DNA of 64,000 bases from Cherax quadricarinatus (taxonomy: Eukaryota; Arthropoda; Malacostraca; Decapoda; Parastacidae): contig NW_027195234.1 in NCBI RefSeq assembly GCF_038502225.1, positions 78,501 to 142,500 on the forward strand. The letters run 5' to 3'. The translations under genes and the position numbers were made by a program. The stretch's first letter is position 1, and each line of letters starts with the position of its first letter. Shown here in pieces: positions 45,101 through 59,455 of the stretch. The notes beneath the pieces were generated by a model, which made no database searches, was not told the origin of the DNA, and worked only from the letters and a program-made list of their open reading frames with translations.

Positions 45101-48100
45101 TGACACCCTCTCTAGAGCGAGGCTAGGAAGATGACACCCTCTCTAGAGCGAGGCTAGGAAGATGACACCCTCTCTAGAGCGAGGCTAGGAAGATGACACC
45201 CTCTCTAGAGCGAGGCTAGGAAGATGACACCCTCTCTAGAGCGAGGCTAGGAAGATGACACCCTCTCTAGAGCGAGGCTAGGAAGATGACACCCTCTCTA
45301 GAGCGAGGCTAGGAAGATGACACCCTCTCTAGAGCGAGGCTAGTAAGATGACACCCTCTCTAGAGCGAGGCTAGGAAGATGACACCCTCTCTAGAGCGAG
45401 GCGAGGAAGATGACACCCTCTCTAGAGCGAGGCTAGGAAGATGACACCCTCTCTAGAGCGAGGCTAGGAAGATGACACCCTCTCTAGAGCGAGGCTAGGA
45501 AGATGACACCCTCTCTAGAGCGAGACTAGGAAGATGACACCCTCTCTAGAGCGAGGCTAGGAAGATGACACCCTCTCTAGAGCGAGGCTAGTAAGATGAC
45601 ACCCTCTCTAGAGCGAGGCTAGTAAGATGACACCCTCTCTAGAGCGAGGCTAATAAGATGACACCCTCTCTAGAGCGAGGCTAGGAAGATGACACCCTCT
45701 CTAGAGCGAGGCTAGAAGATGACACCCTCTCTAGAGCGAGGCTAGTAAGATGACACCCTCTCTAGAGCGAGGCTAGTAAGATGACACCCTCTCTAGAGCG
45801 AGGCTAGTAAGATGACACCCTCTCTAGAGCGAGGCTAGTAAGATGACACCCTCTCTAGAGCGAGGCTAGTAAGATGACACCCTCTCTAGAGCGAGGCTAG
45901 TAAGATGACACCCTCTCTAGAGCGAGGCTAGTAAGATGACACCCTCTCTAGAGCGAGGCTAGGAAGATGACACCCTCTCTAGAGCGAGGCTAGGAAGATG
46001 ACACCCTCTCTAGAGCGAGGCTAGGACGATGACACCCTCTCTAGAGCGAGGCTAGGAAGATGACACCCTCTCTAGAGCGAGGCTAGGAAGATGACACCCT
46101 CTCTAGAGCGAGGCTAGGAAGATGACACCCTCTCTAGAGCGGGGCTAGGAAGATGACACCCTCTCTAGAGCGAGGCTAGGAAGATGACACCCTCTCTAGA
46201 GCGAGGCTAGGAAGATGACACCCTCTCTAGAGCGAGGCTAATAAGATGACACCCTCTCTAGAGCGAGGCTAGTAAGATGACACCCTCTCTAGAGCGAGGC
46301 TAGGAAGATGACACCCTCTCTAGAGCGAGGCTAGTAAGATGACACCCTCTCTAGAGCGAGGCTAGTAAGATGACACCCTCTCTAGAGCGAGGCTAGTAAG
46401 ATGACACCCTCTCTAGAGCGAGGCTAGGAAGATGACACCCTCTCTAGAGCGAGGCTAGTAAGATGACACCCTCTCTAGAGCGAGGCTAGGAAGATGACAC
46501 CCTCTCTAGAGCGAGGCTAGGAAGATGACACCCTCTCTAGAGCGAGGCTAGGAAGATGACACCCTCTCTAGAGCGAGGCTAGTAAGATGACACCCTCTCT
46601 AGAGCGAGGCTAGGAAGATGACACCCTCTCTAGAGCGAGGCTAGGAAGATGACACCCTCTCTAGAGCGAGGCTAGGAAGATGACACCCTCTCTAGAGCGA
46701 GGCTAGGAAGATGACACCCTCTCTAGAGCGAAGCTAGGAAGATGACACCCTCTCTAGAGCGAGGCTAGGAAGATGACACCCTCTCTAGAGCGAGGCTAGG
46801 AAGATGACACCCTCTCTAGAGCGAGGCTAGGAAGATGACACCCTCTCTAGAGCGAGGCTAGGAAGATGACACCCTCTCTAGAGCGAGGCTAGGAAGATGA
46901 CACCCTCTCTAGAGCAAGGGTAGGAAGATGACACCCTCTCTAGAGCGAGGCTAGGAATATGACACCCTCTCTAGAGCGGGGCTTGGAACATGACACCCTC
47001 TCTAGAGCGAGGCTAGGAGGATGACACCCTCTCTAGAGCGAGGCTAGGAAGATGACACCCTCTCTAGAGCGAGCTAGGAAGATGTCACCCTCTCTAGAGC
47101 GAGGATAGGTAGATGACACCCTCTCTAGAGCGAGGCTAGGAAGATGACACCCTCTCTAGAGCGAGGCTAGGAAGATGACACCCTCTCTAGAGCTAGGCAG
47201 ATGACACCCTCTCTAGAGCGACTATAGGTAGATGACACCCTCTCTAGAGCGAGGCTAGGAAGATGACACCCTCTCTAGAGCGGGGCTAGGAAGATGACAC
47301 CCTCTCTAGAGCGAGGCTAGTAAGATGACACCCTCTCTAGAGCGAGGCTAGTAAGATGACACCCTCTCTAGAGCGAGGCTAGTAAGATGACACCCTCTCT
47401 AGAGCGAGGCTAATAAGATGACACCCTCTCTAGAGCGAGGCTAGTAAGATGACACCCTCTCTAGAGCTAGGCTAGGAAGATGACACCCTCTCTAGAGCGA
47501 GGCTAGTAAGATGACACCCTCTCTAGAGCGAGGCTAGTAAGATGACACCCTCTCTAGAGCGAGGCTAGGAAGATGACACCCTCTCTAGAGCGAGGCTAGG
47601 AAGATGACACCCTCTCTAGAGCGAGGCTAGTAAGATGACACCCTCTCTAGAGCGAGGCTAGGAAGATGACACCCTCTCTAGAGCGAGGCTAGGAAGATGA
47701 CACCCTCTCTAGAGCGAGGCTAGGAAGATGACACCCTCTCTAGAGCGAGGCTAGGAAGATGACACCCTCTCTAGAGCGAGGCTAGGAAGATGACACCCTC
47801 TCTAGAGCGAGGATAGGCAGATGACACCCTCTCTAGAGCGAGGCTAGGAAGATGACACCCTCTTTGGAGCGGGGCTAGAAAGATGACACCCTCTCTAGAT
47901 CGAGGCTAGTAAGATGACACCCTCTCTAGAGCGAGGGTAGTAAGATGACACCCTCTCTAGAGCGAGGCTAGGAAGATGACACTTTCTCTAGAGCGAGGCT
48001 AGGAAGATGACACCCTCTCTAGAGCGAGGCTAGGAAGATGACACCCTCTCTAGAGCGAGGCTAGGAAGATGACACCCTCTCTAGAGCGAGGCTAGGAAGA

Positions 48101-51100
48101 TGACACCCTCTCTATAGCGAGGCTAGGGAGATGACACCCTCTCTAGAGTGGAGCTAGTAAGATGACACCCTCTCTAGGAAGATGACACCCTCTCTAGAGC
48201 GAGGCTAGGAAGATGACACCCTCTCTAGAGCGAGGCTAGGAAGATGACACCCTCTCTAGAGCGAGGCTAGGAAGATGACACCCTCTCTAGAGCGAGGCTA
48301 GGAAGATGACACCCTCTCTAGAGCGAGGCTAGGAAGATGACACCCTCTCTAGAGCGAGGCTAGGAAGATGACACCCTCTCTAGAGCGAGGCTAGGAAGAT
48401 GACACCCTCTCTAGAGCGAGGCTAGGAAGATGACACCCTCTCTAGAGCGAGGCTAGTAAGATGACACCCTCTCTAGAGCAAGGGTAGGAAGATGACACCC
48501 TCTCTAGAGCGAGGCTAGGAAGATGACACCCTCTTTAGAGCGGGGCTTGGAAAATGACACCCTCTCTAGAGCGAGGCTAGGAGGATGACACCCTCTCTAG
48601 AGCGAGGCTAGGAAGATGATACCCTCTCTAGAGCGAGGGTAGGCAGATGACACCTTCTCTAGAGCGAGGCTAGGAGGATGACACCCTCTCTAGAGCGGGG
48701 CTAGGAAGATGACACCCTCTCTAGAGCGAGGCTAGGAAGATGACACCCTCTCTAGAGCGAGGCTAGGAAGATGACACCCTCTCTATAGCTAGGTTAGGAA
48801 GATGACACCCTCTCTAGAGCGAGGCTAGTAAGATGACACCCTCTCTAGAGCGGGGCTAGGAAGATGGCACCCTCTCTAGAGCGAGGCTAGGAAGATGACA
48901 CCCTCTCTAGATCGAGGCTAGTAAGATGACATCCTCTCTAGAGCTTGGCTAGGAAGATGACACCCTCTCTAGAGCGAGGCTAGTAAGATGACACCCTCTC
49001 TAGAGCGAGGCTAGTAAGATGACACCCTCTCTAGAGCGAGGCTAGTAAGATGACACCCTCTCTAGAGCGAGGCTAGTAAGATGACACCCTCTCTAGAGCG
49101 AGGCTAGGAAGATGACACCCTCTCTAGAGCGAGGATAGGCAGATGACACCCTCTCTAGAGCGACTATAGGTAGATGACACCCTCTCTAGAGCGAGGCTAG
49201 GAAGATGACACCCTCTCTAGAGCGAGGCTAGGAAGATGACACCCTCTTTAGAGCGGGGCTAGGAAGATGACACCCTCTCTAGAGCGAGGCTAGGAAGATG
49301 ACACCCTCTCTAGAGCGAGACTAGGAAGATGACACCCTCTCTAGAGCGGAGCTAGGAAGATGACACCCTCTCTAGAGCGAGGCTAGTAAGATGACACCCT
49401 CTCTAGAGCGAGGCTAGGAAGATGACACCCTCTCTAGAGCGAAGCTAGGAAGATGACACCCTCTCTAGAGCGAGGATAGGCAGATGACACCCTCTCTAGA
49501 GCGACTATAGGTAGATGACACCCTCTCTAGAGCGAGGCTAGGAAGATGACACCCTCTCTAGAGCGAGGCTAGGAAGATGACACCCTCTCTAGAGCGAGGC
49601 TAGGCTAGTAAGATGACACCCTCTCTAGAGCGAGGCTAGTAAGATGACACCCTCTCTAGAGCGAGGCTAGGAAGATGACACCCTCTCTAGAGCGAGGCTA
49701 GTAAGATGACACCCTCTCTAGAGAGAGGCTATTAGACGACACCCTCTCTAGAGCGAGGCTAGGAAGATGACACCCTCTCTAGAGCGAGGCTAGTAAGATG
49801 ACACCCTCTCTAGAGCGAGGCTAGGAAGATGACACCCTCTCTAGAGCGAGGCTAGTAAGATGACACCCTCTCTAGAGCGAGGCTAGGAAGATGACACCCT
49901 CTCTAGAGCGAGGCTAGGAAGATGACACCCTCTCTAGAGCGAGGCTAGGAAGATGACACCCTCTCTAGAGCGAGGCTAGGAAGATGACACCCTCTCTAGA
50001 GCGAGGCTAGGAAGATGACACCCTCTCTAGAGCGACTATAGGTAGATGACACCCTCTCTAGAGCGAGGCTAGGAAGATGACACCCTCTCTAGAGCGAGGC
50101 TAGGAAGATGACACCCTCTCTAGAGCGAGGCTAGGAAGATGACACCCTCTCTAGAGCGAGGCTAGGAAGATGACACCCTCTCTAGAGCGAGGCTAGTAAG
50201 ATGACACCCTCTCTAGAGCGAGGCTAGAAGATGACACCCTCTCTAGAGCGAGGCTAGTAAGATGACACCCTCTCTAGAGCGAGGCTAGTAAGATGACACC
50301 CTCTCTAGAGCGAGGCTAATAAGATGACACCCACTCTAGAGCGACTATAGGTAGATGACACCCTCTCTAGAACAGGGCTAAGAAGAGGACACCCTCTCTA
50401 GAGCGAGGCTAGTAAGATGACACCATCTGTAGAGCGAGGCTAGTAAGATGACACCCTCTCTAGAGCGAGGCTAATAAGATGACACCCTCTCTAGAGCGAG
50501 GCTAGTAAGATGACACCCTCTCTAGAGCGAGGCTAGGAAGATGACACCCTCTCTAGAGTGAGGCTAGTAAGATGACACCCTCTCTAGAGCGAGGCTAGTA
50601 AGATGACACCCTCTCTAGAGCGAGGCTAGGAAGATGACACCCTCTCTAGAGCGAGGCTAGGAAGATGACACCCTCTCTAGAGCGAGGCTAGGAAGATGAC
50701 ACCCTCTCTAAAGCGAGGCTAGGAGATGACACCCTCTCTAGAGCGACTAGGAAGATGACACCCTCTCTAGAGCGAGGCTAGGAAGATGACACCCTCTCTA
50801 GAGCGAGGCTAGGAAGATGACACCCTCTCTAGAGCGAGGCTAGGAAGATGACACCCTCTCTAGAGCGAGGCTAGGAAGATGACACCCTCTCTAGAGCGAG
50901 GCTAATAAGATGACACCCTCTCTAGAGCGAGGCTAGTAAGATGACACCCTCTCTAGAGCTAGGCTAGGAAGATGACACCCTCTCTAGAGCGAGGCTAGTA
51001 AGATGACACTCTCTCTAGAGCGAGGCTAGTAAGATGACACCCTCTCTAGAGAGAGGCTATTAGACGACACCCTCTCTAGAGCGAGGCTAGGAGGATGACA

Positions 51101-54100
51101 CCCTCTCTAGAGCGAGGCTAGTAAGATGACACCCTCTCTAGAGCGAGGCTAGGAAGATGACACCCTCTCTAGAGCGAGGCTAGGAAGATGACACCCTCTC
51201 TAGAGCGAGGCTAGGAAGATGACACCCTCTCTAGAGCGAGGCTAGGAAGATGACACCCTCTCTAGAGCGAGACTAGGAAGATGACACCCTCTCTAGAGCG
51301 GAGCTAGGAAGATGACACCCTCTCTAGAGCGAGGCTAGGAAGATGACACCCTCTCTAGAGCAAAGCTAGGAAGATGACACCCTCTCTAAAGCGAGGCCAG
51401 GAGGATGACACCCTCTCTAGAGCGAGGCTAGGAAGATGACACCCTCTCTAGAGCGAGGCTAGGAAGATGACACCCTCTCTAGAGCGAGGCTAGGAAGATG
51501 ACACCCTCTCTAGAGCGAAGCTAGGAAGATGACACCCTCTCTAGAGCGAGGCTAGGAAGATGACACCCTCTCTAGAGCGAGGCTAGGAAGATGACACCCT
51601 CTCTAGAGCGAGGCTAGGAAGATGACACCCTCTCTAGAGCGAGGCTAGGAAGATGACACCCTCTCTAGAGCGAGGCTAGTAAGATGACACCCTCTCTAGA
51701 GCGAGGCTAGGAAGATGACACCCTCTCTAGAGCGAGGCTAGGAAGATGACACCCTCTCTAGAGCTGAGCTAGGAAGATGACACCCTCTCTAGAGCGAGGC
51801 TAGGAAGATGACACCCTCTCTAGAGCGAGGCTAGGAAGATGACACCCTCTCTAGAGCGAGGCTAGGAAGATGACACCCTCTCTAGAGCGACTATAGGTAG
51901 ATGACACCCTCTCTAGAGCGAGGCTAGGAAGATGACACCCTCTCTAGAGCGGGGCTAGGAAGATGACACCCTCTCTAGAGCGAGGCTAGTAAGATGACAC
52001 CCTCTCTAGAGCGAGGCTAGTAAGATGACACCCTCTCTAGAGCGAGGCTAGTAAGATGACACCCTCTCTAGAGCGAGGCTAATAAGATGACACCCTCTCT
52101 AGAGCGAGGCTAGTAAGATGACACCCTCTCTAGAGCGAGGCTAGGAAGATGACACCCTCTCTAGAGCGAGGCTAGTAAGATGACACCCTCTCTAGAGCGA
52201 GGCTAGTAAGATGACACCCTCTCTAGAGAGAGGCTATTAGACGACACCCTCTCTAGAGCGAGGCTAGGAAGATGACACCCTCTCTAGAGCGAGGCTAGGA
52301 AGATGACACCCTCTCTAGAGCGAGGCTAGGAAGATGACACCCTCTCTAGAGCGAGGCTAGGAAGATGACACCCTCTCTAGAGCGAGGCTAGGAAGATGAC
52401 ACCCTCTCTAGAGCGAGGCTAGTAAGATGACACCCTCTCTAGAGCGAGGCTAGGAAGATGACACCCTCTCTAGAGCTAGTAAGATGACACCCTCTCTAGC
52501 TAGGAAAATGACACCCTCTCTAGAGCGAGGCTAGGAAGATGACACCCTCTCTAGAGCGAGGCTAGGAAGATGACACCCTCTCTAGAGCGAGGCTAGGAAG
52601 ATGACACCCTCTCTAGAGCGAGGCTAGGAAGATGACACCCTCTCTAGAGCGAGGCTAGGAAGATGACACCCTCTCTAGAGCGAGGCTAGGAAGATGACAC
52701 CCTCTCTAGAGCGAGGCTAGGAAGATGACACCCTCTCTAGAGCGAGACTAGGAAGATGACACCCTCTCTAGAGCGGAGCTAGGAAGATGACACCCTCTCT
52801 AGAGCGAGGCTAGGAAGATGACACCCTCTCTAGAGCGAGGCTAGTAAGATGACACCCTCTCTAGAGCGAGGCTAGGAAGATGGCACCCTCTCTAGAGCGA
52901 AGCGAGGAAGATGACACCCTCTCTAGAGCGAGGATAGGCAGATGACACCCTCTCTAGAGCGAGGATAGGCAGATGACACCCTCTCTAGAGCGAGGCTAGG
53001 AAGATGACACCCTCTCTAGAGCGAGGCTAGGAAGATGACACCCTCTCTAGAGCGGGGCTAGGAAGATGACACCCTCTCTAGAGCGAGGCTAGGAAGATGA
53101 CACCCTCTCTAGAGCGACTATAGGTAGATGACACCCTCTCTAGAGCGAGGCTAGGAAGATGACACCCTCTCTAGAGCGAGGCTAGGAAGATGACACCCTC
53201 TCTAGAGCGGAGCTAGGAAGATGACACCCTCTCTAGAGCGGAGCTAGGAAGATGACACCCTCTCTAGAGCGAGGCTAGGAAGATGACACCCTCTCTAGAG
53301 CGAGGCTAGTAAGATGACACCCTCTCTAGAGCGAGGCTAGGAAGATGACACCCTCTCTAGAGCGAAGCTAGGAAGATGACACCCTCTCTAGAGCGGGGCT
53401 AGGAAGGTGACACCTTCTCTAGAGCGAGGCTAGGCAGATGACACCCTCTCTAGAGCGACTATGGGTAGATGACACCCTCTCTAGAGCTAGGCTAGGAAGA
53501 TGCCACCCTCTCTAGAGCGGGGCTAAGAAGATGACACCCTCTCTAGAGCGAGGCTAGTAAGATGACACCCTCTCTAGGGCGAGGCTAGTAAGATGACACC
53601 CTCTCTAGAGCGAGGCTAATAAGATGACACCCTCTCTAGAGCGACTATAGGTAGATGACACCCTCTCTAGAGCAGGGCTTAGAAGATGACACCCTCTCTA
53701 GAGCGAGGCTAGTAAGATGACACCCTCTCTAGAGCGAGGCTAGTAAGATGACACCCTCTCTAGAGCGAGGCTAATAAGATGACACCCTCTCTAGAGCGAG
53801 GCTAGTAAGATGACACCCTCTCTAGAGCTAGGCTAGGAAGATGACACCCTCTCTAGAGCGAGGCTAGTAAGATGACACCCTCTCTAGAGCGAGGCTAGTA
53901 AGATGACACCCTCTCTAGAGAGAGGCTATTAGACGACACCTTCTCTAGAGCGAGGCTAGGAGGATGACACCCTCTCTAGAGCGAGGCTAGGTAGATGACA
54001 CCCTCTCTAGAGCGAGGGTAGGGAGATGACACCCTGTCCAGAGCGACTATAGGTAGATGACACCCTCTCTAGAGCGAGGCTAGGAAGATGACACCCTCTC

Positions 54101-57100
54101 TAGAGCGGGGCTAGGAAGGTGACACCTTCTCTAGAGCGAGGCTAGTGAGAAGACACCCTCTCTAGAGCGAGGCTAGGAAGATGACACCCTCTCTAGAGCG
54201 AGGCTAATAAGATGACACCCTCTCTAGAGCGAGGCTAGTAAGATGACACCCTCTCTAGAGCTAGGCTAGGAAGATGACACCCTCTCTAGAGCGAGGCTAG
54301 TAAGATGACACTCTCTCTAGAGCGAGGCTAGTAAGATGACACCCTCTCTAGAGAGAGGCTATTAGACGACACCCTCTCTAGAGCGAGGCTAGGAGGATGA
54401 CACCCTCTCTAGAGCGAGGCTAGTAAGATGACACCCTCTCTAGAGCAAGGCTAGGAAGATGACACCCTCTCTAGAGCGAGGCTAGGAAGATGACACCCTC
54501 TTTAGAGCGGGGCTAGGAAGATGACACCCTCTCTAGAGCGAGGCTAGTAAGATGACACCCTCTCTAGAGCGAGGCTAGGAAGATGACACCCTCTCTAGAG
54601 CGAAGCTAGGAAGATGACACCCTCTCTAGAGCGAGGATAGGCAGATGACACCCTCTCTAGAGCGACTGTAGGTAGATGACACCCTCTCTAGAGCGAGGCT
54701 AGGAAGATGACACCCTCTCTAGAGCGAGGCTAGGAAGATGACACCCTCTCTAGAGCGAGGCTAGGAAGATGACACCCTCTCTAGAGCGACAATAGGTAGA
54801 TGACACCCTCTCTAGAGCGAGGCAAGGAAGATGACACCCTCTCTAGAGCGAGGCTAGGAAGATGACACCCTCTCTAGAGCGAGACTAGGAAGATGACACC
54901 CTCTCTAGAGCGGAGCTAGGAAGATGACACCCTCTCTAGAGCGAGGCTAGGAAGATGACACCCTCTCTAGAGCGAGGCTAGTAAGATGACACCCTCTCTA
55001 GAGCGAGGGTAGGAAGATGACACCCTCTCTAGAGCGAAGCTAGGAAGATGACACCCTCTCTAGAGAGAGGCTATTAGACGACACCTTCTCTAGAGCGAGG
55101 CTAGGAGGATGACACCCTCTCTAGAGCGAGGCTAGGTAGATGACACCCTCTCTAGAGCGAGAGTAGGGAGATGACACCCTGTCCAGAGCGACTATAGGTA
55201 GATGACACCCTCTCTAGAGCGAGGCTAGGAAGATGACACCCTCTCTAGAGCGGGGCTAGGAAGATGACACCCTCTCTAGAGCGAGGCTAGTAAGATGACA
55301 CCCTCTCTAGAGCGAGGCTAGTAAGATGACACCCTCTCTAGAGCGAGGCTAGGAAGATGACACCCTCTCTAGAGCGAGGCTAATAAGATGACACCCTCTC
55401 TAGAGCGAGGCTAGTAAGATGACACCCTCTCTAGAGCTAGGCTAGGAAGATGACACCCTCTCTAGAGCGAGGCTAGTAAGATGACACTCTCTCTAGAGCG
55501 AGGCTAGTAAGATGACACCCTCTCTAGAGAGAGGCTATTAGACGACACCCTCTCTAGAGCGAGGCTAGGAGGATGACACCCTCTCTAGAGCGAGGCTAGT
55601 AAGATGACACACTCTCTAGAGCAAGGCTTGGAAGATGACACATTCTCTAGAGCGAGGCTAGGAAGATGACACCCTCTTTAGAGCGGGGCTAGGAAGATGA
55701 CACCCTCTCTAGAGCGAGGCTAGTAAGATGACACCCTCTCTAGAGCGAGGCTAGGAAGATGGCACCCTCTCTAGAGCGAAGCTAGGAAGATGACACCCTC
55801 TCTAGAGCGAGGATAGGCAGATGACACCCTCTCTAGAGCGACTGTAGGTAGATGACACCCTCTCTAGAGCGAGGCTAGGAAGATGACACCCTCTCTAGAG
55901 CGAGGCTAGGGAGATGACACCCTCTCTAGAGCGACTATAGGTAGATGACACCCTCTCTAGAGCGAGGCTAGGAAGATGACACCCTCTCTAGAGCGAGGCT
56001 AGGAAGATGACACCCTCTCTAGAGCGAGACTAGGAAGATGACACCCTCTCTAGAGCGGAGCTAGGAAGATGACACCCTCTCTAGAGCGAGGCTAGGAAGA
56101 TGACACCCTCTCTAGAGCGAGGCTAGTAAGATGACACCCTCTCTAGAGCGAGGCTAGGAAGATGACACCCTCTCTAGAGCGAAGCTAGGAAGATGACACC
56201 CTCTCTAGAGCGAGGATAGGCAGATGACACCCTCTCTAGAGCGACTGTAGGTAGATGACACCCTCTCTAGAGCGAGGCTAGGAAGATGACACACTCTCTA
56301 GAGCGAGGCTAGGAAGATGACACCCTCTTTAGAGCGGGGCTAGGAAGATGACACCCTCTCTAGAGCGAGGCTAGGAAGATGACACCCTCTCTAGAGCGAC
56401 TATAGGTAGATGACACCCTCTCTAGAGCGAGGCTAGGAAGATGACACCCTCTCTAGAGCGAGGCTAGGAAGATGACACCCTCTCTAGAGCGAGACTAGGA
56501 AGATGACACCCTCTCTAGAGCGGAGCTTGGAAGATGACACCCTCTCTAGAGCGAGGCTAGGAAGATGACACCCTCTCTAGAGCGAGGCTAGTAAGATGAC
56601 ACCCTCTCTAGAGCGAGGCTAGGAAGATGACACCCTCTGTAGAGCGAAGCTAGGAAGATGACACCCTCTCTAGAGCGAGGATAGGCAGATGACACCCTCT
56701 CTAGAGCGACTACAGGTAGATGACACCCTCTCTAGAGCGAGGCTAGTAAGATGACACACTCTCTAGAGCGAGGCTAGGAAGATGACACCCTCTTTAGAGC
56801 GGGGCTAGGAAGATGACACCCTCTCTAGAGCGAGGCTAGGAAGATGACACCCTCTCTAGAGCGACTATAGGTAGATGACACCCTCTCTAGAGCGAGGCTA
56901 GGAAGATGACACCCTCTCTAGAGCGAGACTAGGAAGATGACACCCTCTCTAGAGCGGAGCTAGGAAGATGACACCCTCTCTAGAGCGGAGCTAGGAAGAT
57001 GACACCCTCTCTAGAGCGAGGCTAGGAAGATGACACCCTCTCTAGAGCGAAGCTAGGAAGATGACACCCTCTCTAGAGCGAGGATAGGCAGATGACTCCC

Positions 57101-57900
57101 TCTCTAGAGCGACTATAGGTAGATGACACCCTCTCTAGATCGAGGCTAGTAAGATGACACCCTCTCTAGAGCGAGGCTAATAAGATGACACCCTCTCTAG
57201 AGCGAGGCTAGTAAGATGACACCCTCTCTAGAGCGAGGCTAGTAAGATGACACACTCTCTAGAGCGAGGATAGGCAGATGACACCCTCTCTAGAGCGACT
57301 ATAGGTAGATGACACCCTCTCTAGAGCGAGGCTAGGAAGATGACACCCTCTCTAGAGCGAGGCTAGGAAGATGACACCCTCTTTAGAGCGGGGCTAGGAA
57401 GATGACACCCTCTAGAGCGAGGCTAGGAAGATGACACCCTCTCTAGAGCGAGACTAGGAAGATTGCACCCTCTCTAGTGCGAGACTAGGAAGATGACACC
57501 CTCTCTAGAGCGAGGCTAGTAAGATGACACCCTCTCTAGAGCGAGGCTAGGAAGATGACAACCTCTCTAGAGCGAAGCTAGGAAGATGACACCCTCTCTA
57601 GAGCGAGGCTAATAAGATGACACCCTCTCTAGAGCTAGGCTAGTAAGATGACACTCTCTCTAGAGCGAGGCTAGTAAGATGACACACTCTCTAGAGCGAG
57701 GATAGGCAGATGACACCCTCTCTAGAGCGACTATAGGTAGATGACACCCTCTCTAGAGCGAGGCTAGGAAGATGACAACCTCTCTAGAGCGAGGCTAGGA
57801 AGATGACACCCTCTTTCGAGCGATGCTTGGAAGATGAGACCCTTTCTAGAGAGAGGTTAGGAAGATGAGACCTTTCTAGAGGGAGAGTAGGACGATGACC
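36166..57900. repeat. 31-bp satellite, subfamily B (about 700 copies, 21.7 kb)
   Basis: Units of 31 bp: GAGCGAGGCTAGGAAGATGA, then CACCCTCTCTA. Each unit contains the 8-bp palindrome CTCTAGAG with an XbaI site. Recurrent variants are GGCTAGTAAG, GGCTAATAAG, GACTATAGGTAG, GGATAGGCAG, CGGGGCTAGG, CGAAGCTAGG and GAGAGGCTATTAGACGAC. They recur in the same order at several places, which shows higher-order structure. Stops in all frames; no coding potential. The centre of the array (about 39700-47000) is more uniform than its edges. Confidence 0.98.
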
Positions 57901-58529
57901 CCATCTCTTGAGGAAAGTGAGTGGTGTTAGGCCCTCTCCGGAGTAAAGTAAGTGGTATGACACCTTCCAGAGTAAGGTAAGTGGTGGGACACCTCCCAGA
58001 GTAAGGTAAGTGGTGGGACACCTCCCAGAGTAAGGTAAGTGGTGGGACACCTCCCAGAGTAAGGTAAGTGGTGGGACACCTCCCAGAGTAAGGTAAGTGG
58101 TGGGACACCTCCCAGAGTAAGGTAAGTGGTGGGACACCTCCCAGAGTAAGGTAAGTGGTGGGACACCTCCCAGAGTAAGGTAAGTGGTGGGACACCTCCC
58201 AGAGTAAGGTAAGTGGTGGGACACCTCCCAGAGTAAGGTAAGTGGTGGGACACCTCCCAGAGTAAGGTAAGTGGTGGGACACCTCCCAGAGTAAGGTAAG
58301 TGGTGGGACACCTCCCAGAGTAAGGTAAGTGGTGGGACACCTCCCAGAGTAAGGTAAGTGGTGGGACACCTCCCAGAGTAAGGTAAGTGGTGGGACACCT
58401 CCCAGAGTAAGGTAAGTGGTGGGACACCTCCCAGAGTAAGGTAAGTGGTGGGACACCTCCCAGAGTAACGTAAGTGGTGGGACACCTCCCAGAGTAAGGT
58501 AAGTGGTGGGACACCTCCCAGAGTAAGGT
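57901..58529. repeat. 29-bp satellite, subfamily C (about 20 copies)
   Basis: Very uniform 29-bp units (GGTGGGACACCTCCCAGAGT, then AAGGTAAGT). Transitional units at 57830-57990 keep GATGAGACC and CTAGAGAGAGGTTAGG from subfamily B and change stepwise to TGACACCTTCCAGAGTAAGG. Minus-strand open frames (87 nt = 3 units) are artefacts. Confidence 0.97.
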
Positions 58530-59130
58530 TTTCGAAGCTTTTCTCTCCCGCAAATCTTCCGGTTCCAATAAATAAAATTTTTGACGGTAAAATCCTTCTC
58601 TGTAATAAAAAGTTAATATGATGGATTTTTCAGCTGAAAAGAGAGGTTCTTCCTTTACCAGGGAATTACCCTGTAACTCATACTTATTAACCGAGAGATT
58701 TATGGCCAGAGGAGAACTGAGAGGGGGGATTATAAATTGCCGGATTATGTATTTATCCCAACTGAGATCTGCAAAGGAGCCCAGACTTTTATGCAGTGAA
58801 CATGTGAGCCTAGAAGTAATTATTTTTCTTTGATTATCTGTATAAGTCTAGAAATTGACTTCTTGTTTATTCAAAGTCCTACTGTGACCAACTACGCTGT
58901 GTTTCCAGCCAATGTCTAAATTTTCTCTTGTACTTATAATTTATAGTTCTGATGCTAGGTGTATATTATATGTTCTGAGCCTTTGTCTATAATTTATTTA
59001 ATATTTGTTCTGATATTCTGCGATGAGATGTTATTTGTAAGAGAACTGAATCTTCCCGAAGTTTAGAAATATATTTATCGATATCTTGTTCTCTCATCGA
59101 TATTATGTTCTCTGGCAGTGATTTCACACA
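58530..59130. other. Non-repetitive AT-rich spacer
   Basis: No recognisable gene; the longest frame (58618-58833, 71 codons) shows no motif. One of the few apparently single-copy stretches in the window. Confidence 0.45.
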
Positions 59131-59455
59131 CAAGAATGTCTGGCTTTCCAAACCTTACGTAGGCTTCTCAGACTTTGCAAGTGGCTTTTGTACCTTGTGT
59201 GATCATACCAGACCTTGCTAAGTGCATATGAACCGTATGTCGTCATCCAAGACCTTTCTAGGGTAACAGTTACCTTGTATGGTCCTAACAGACTTGGTTA
59301 GCGGCTCCTGTAACTTATGTGATTATCTGTGACCTTGTCAGTTAAGGGCTTATGTTCCTTGCGGGGACGGGCAAGACCTTGCTAAGGGTTCATGCAGTTT
59401 ATGAGGTCAACACAGACCATTCTAGGGGTACATGTTGTATCGCATCTTAGACCTT
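59131..59455. repeat. Degenerate tandem repeat, about 50-60 bp period
   Basis: CAGACCTTGCTAAGG-like and GTACCTTGTGTGATCAT-like motifs alternate six or seven times with strong divergence, which suggests an old array. Confidence 0.6.

Noticed and set aside
36166..57900. CRISPR-like array (regular repeats of about 31 bp)
   Set aside because: There are no unique spacers between repeats; the units are head-to-tail satellite in a eukaryotic retroelement context.
57784..58568. Minus-strand frames of about 200-230 codons (SHHLPYSGRCPTTYLTL)
   Set aside because: 29-bp satellite; 87 nt repeat in every frame.
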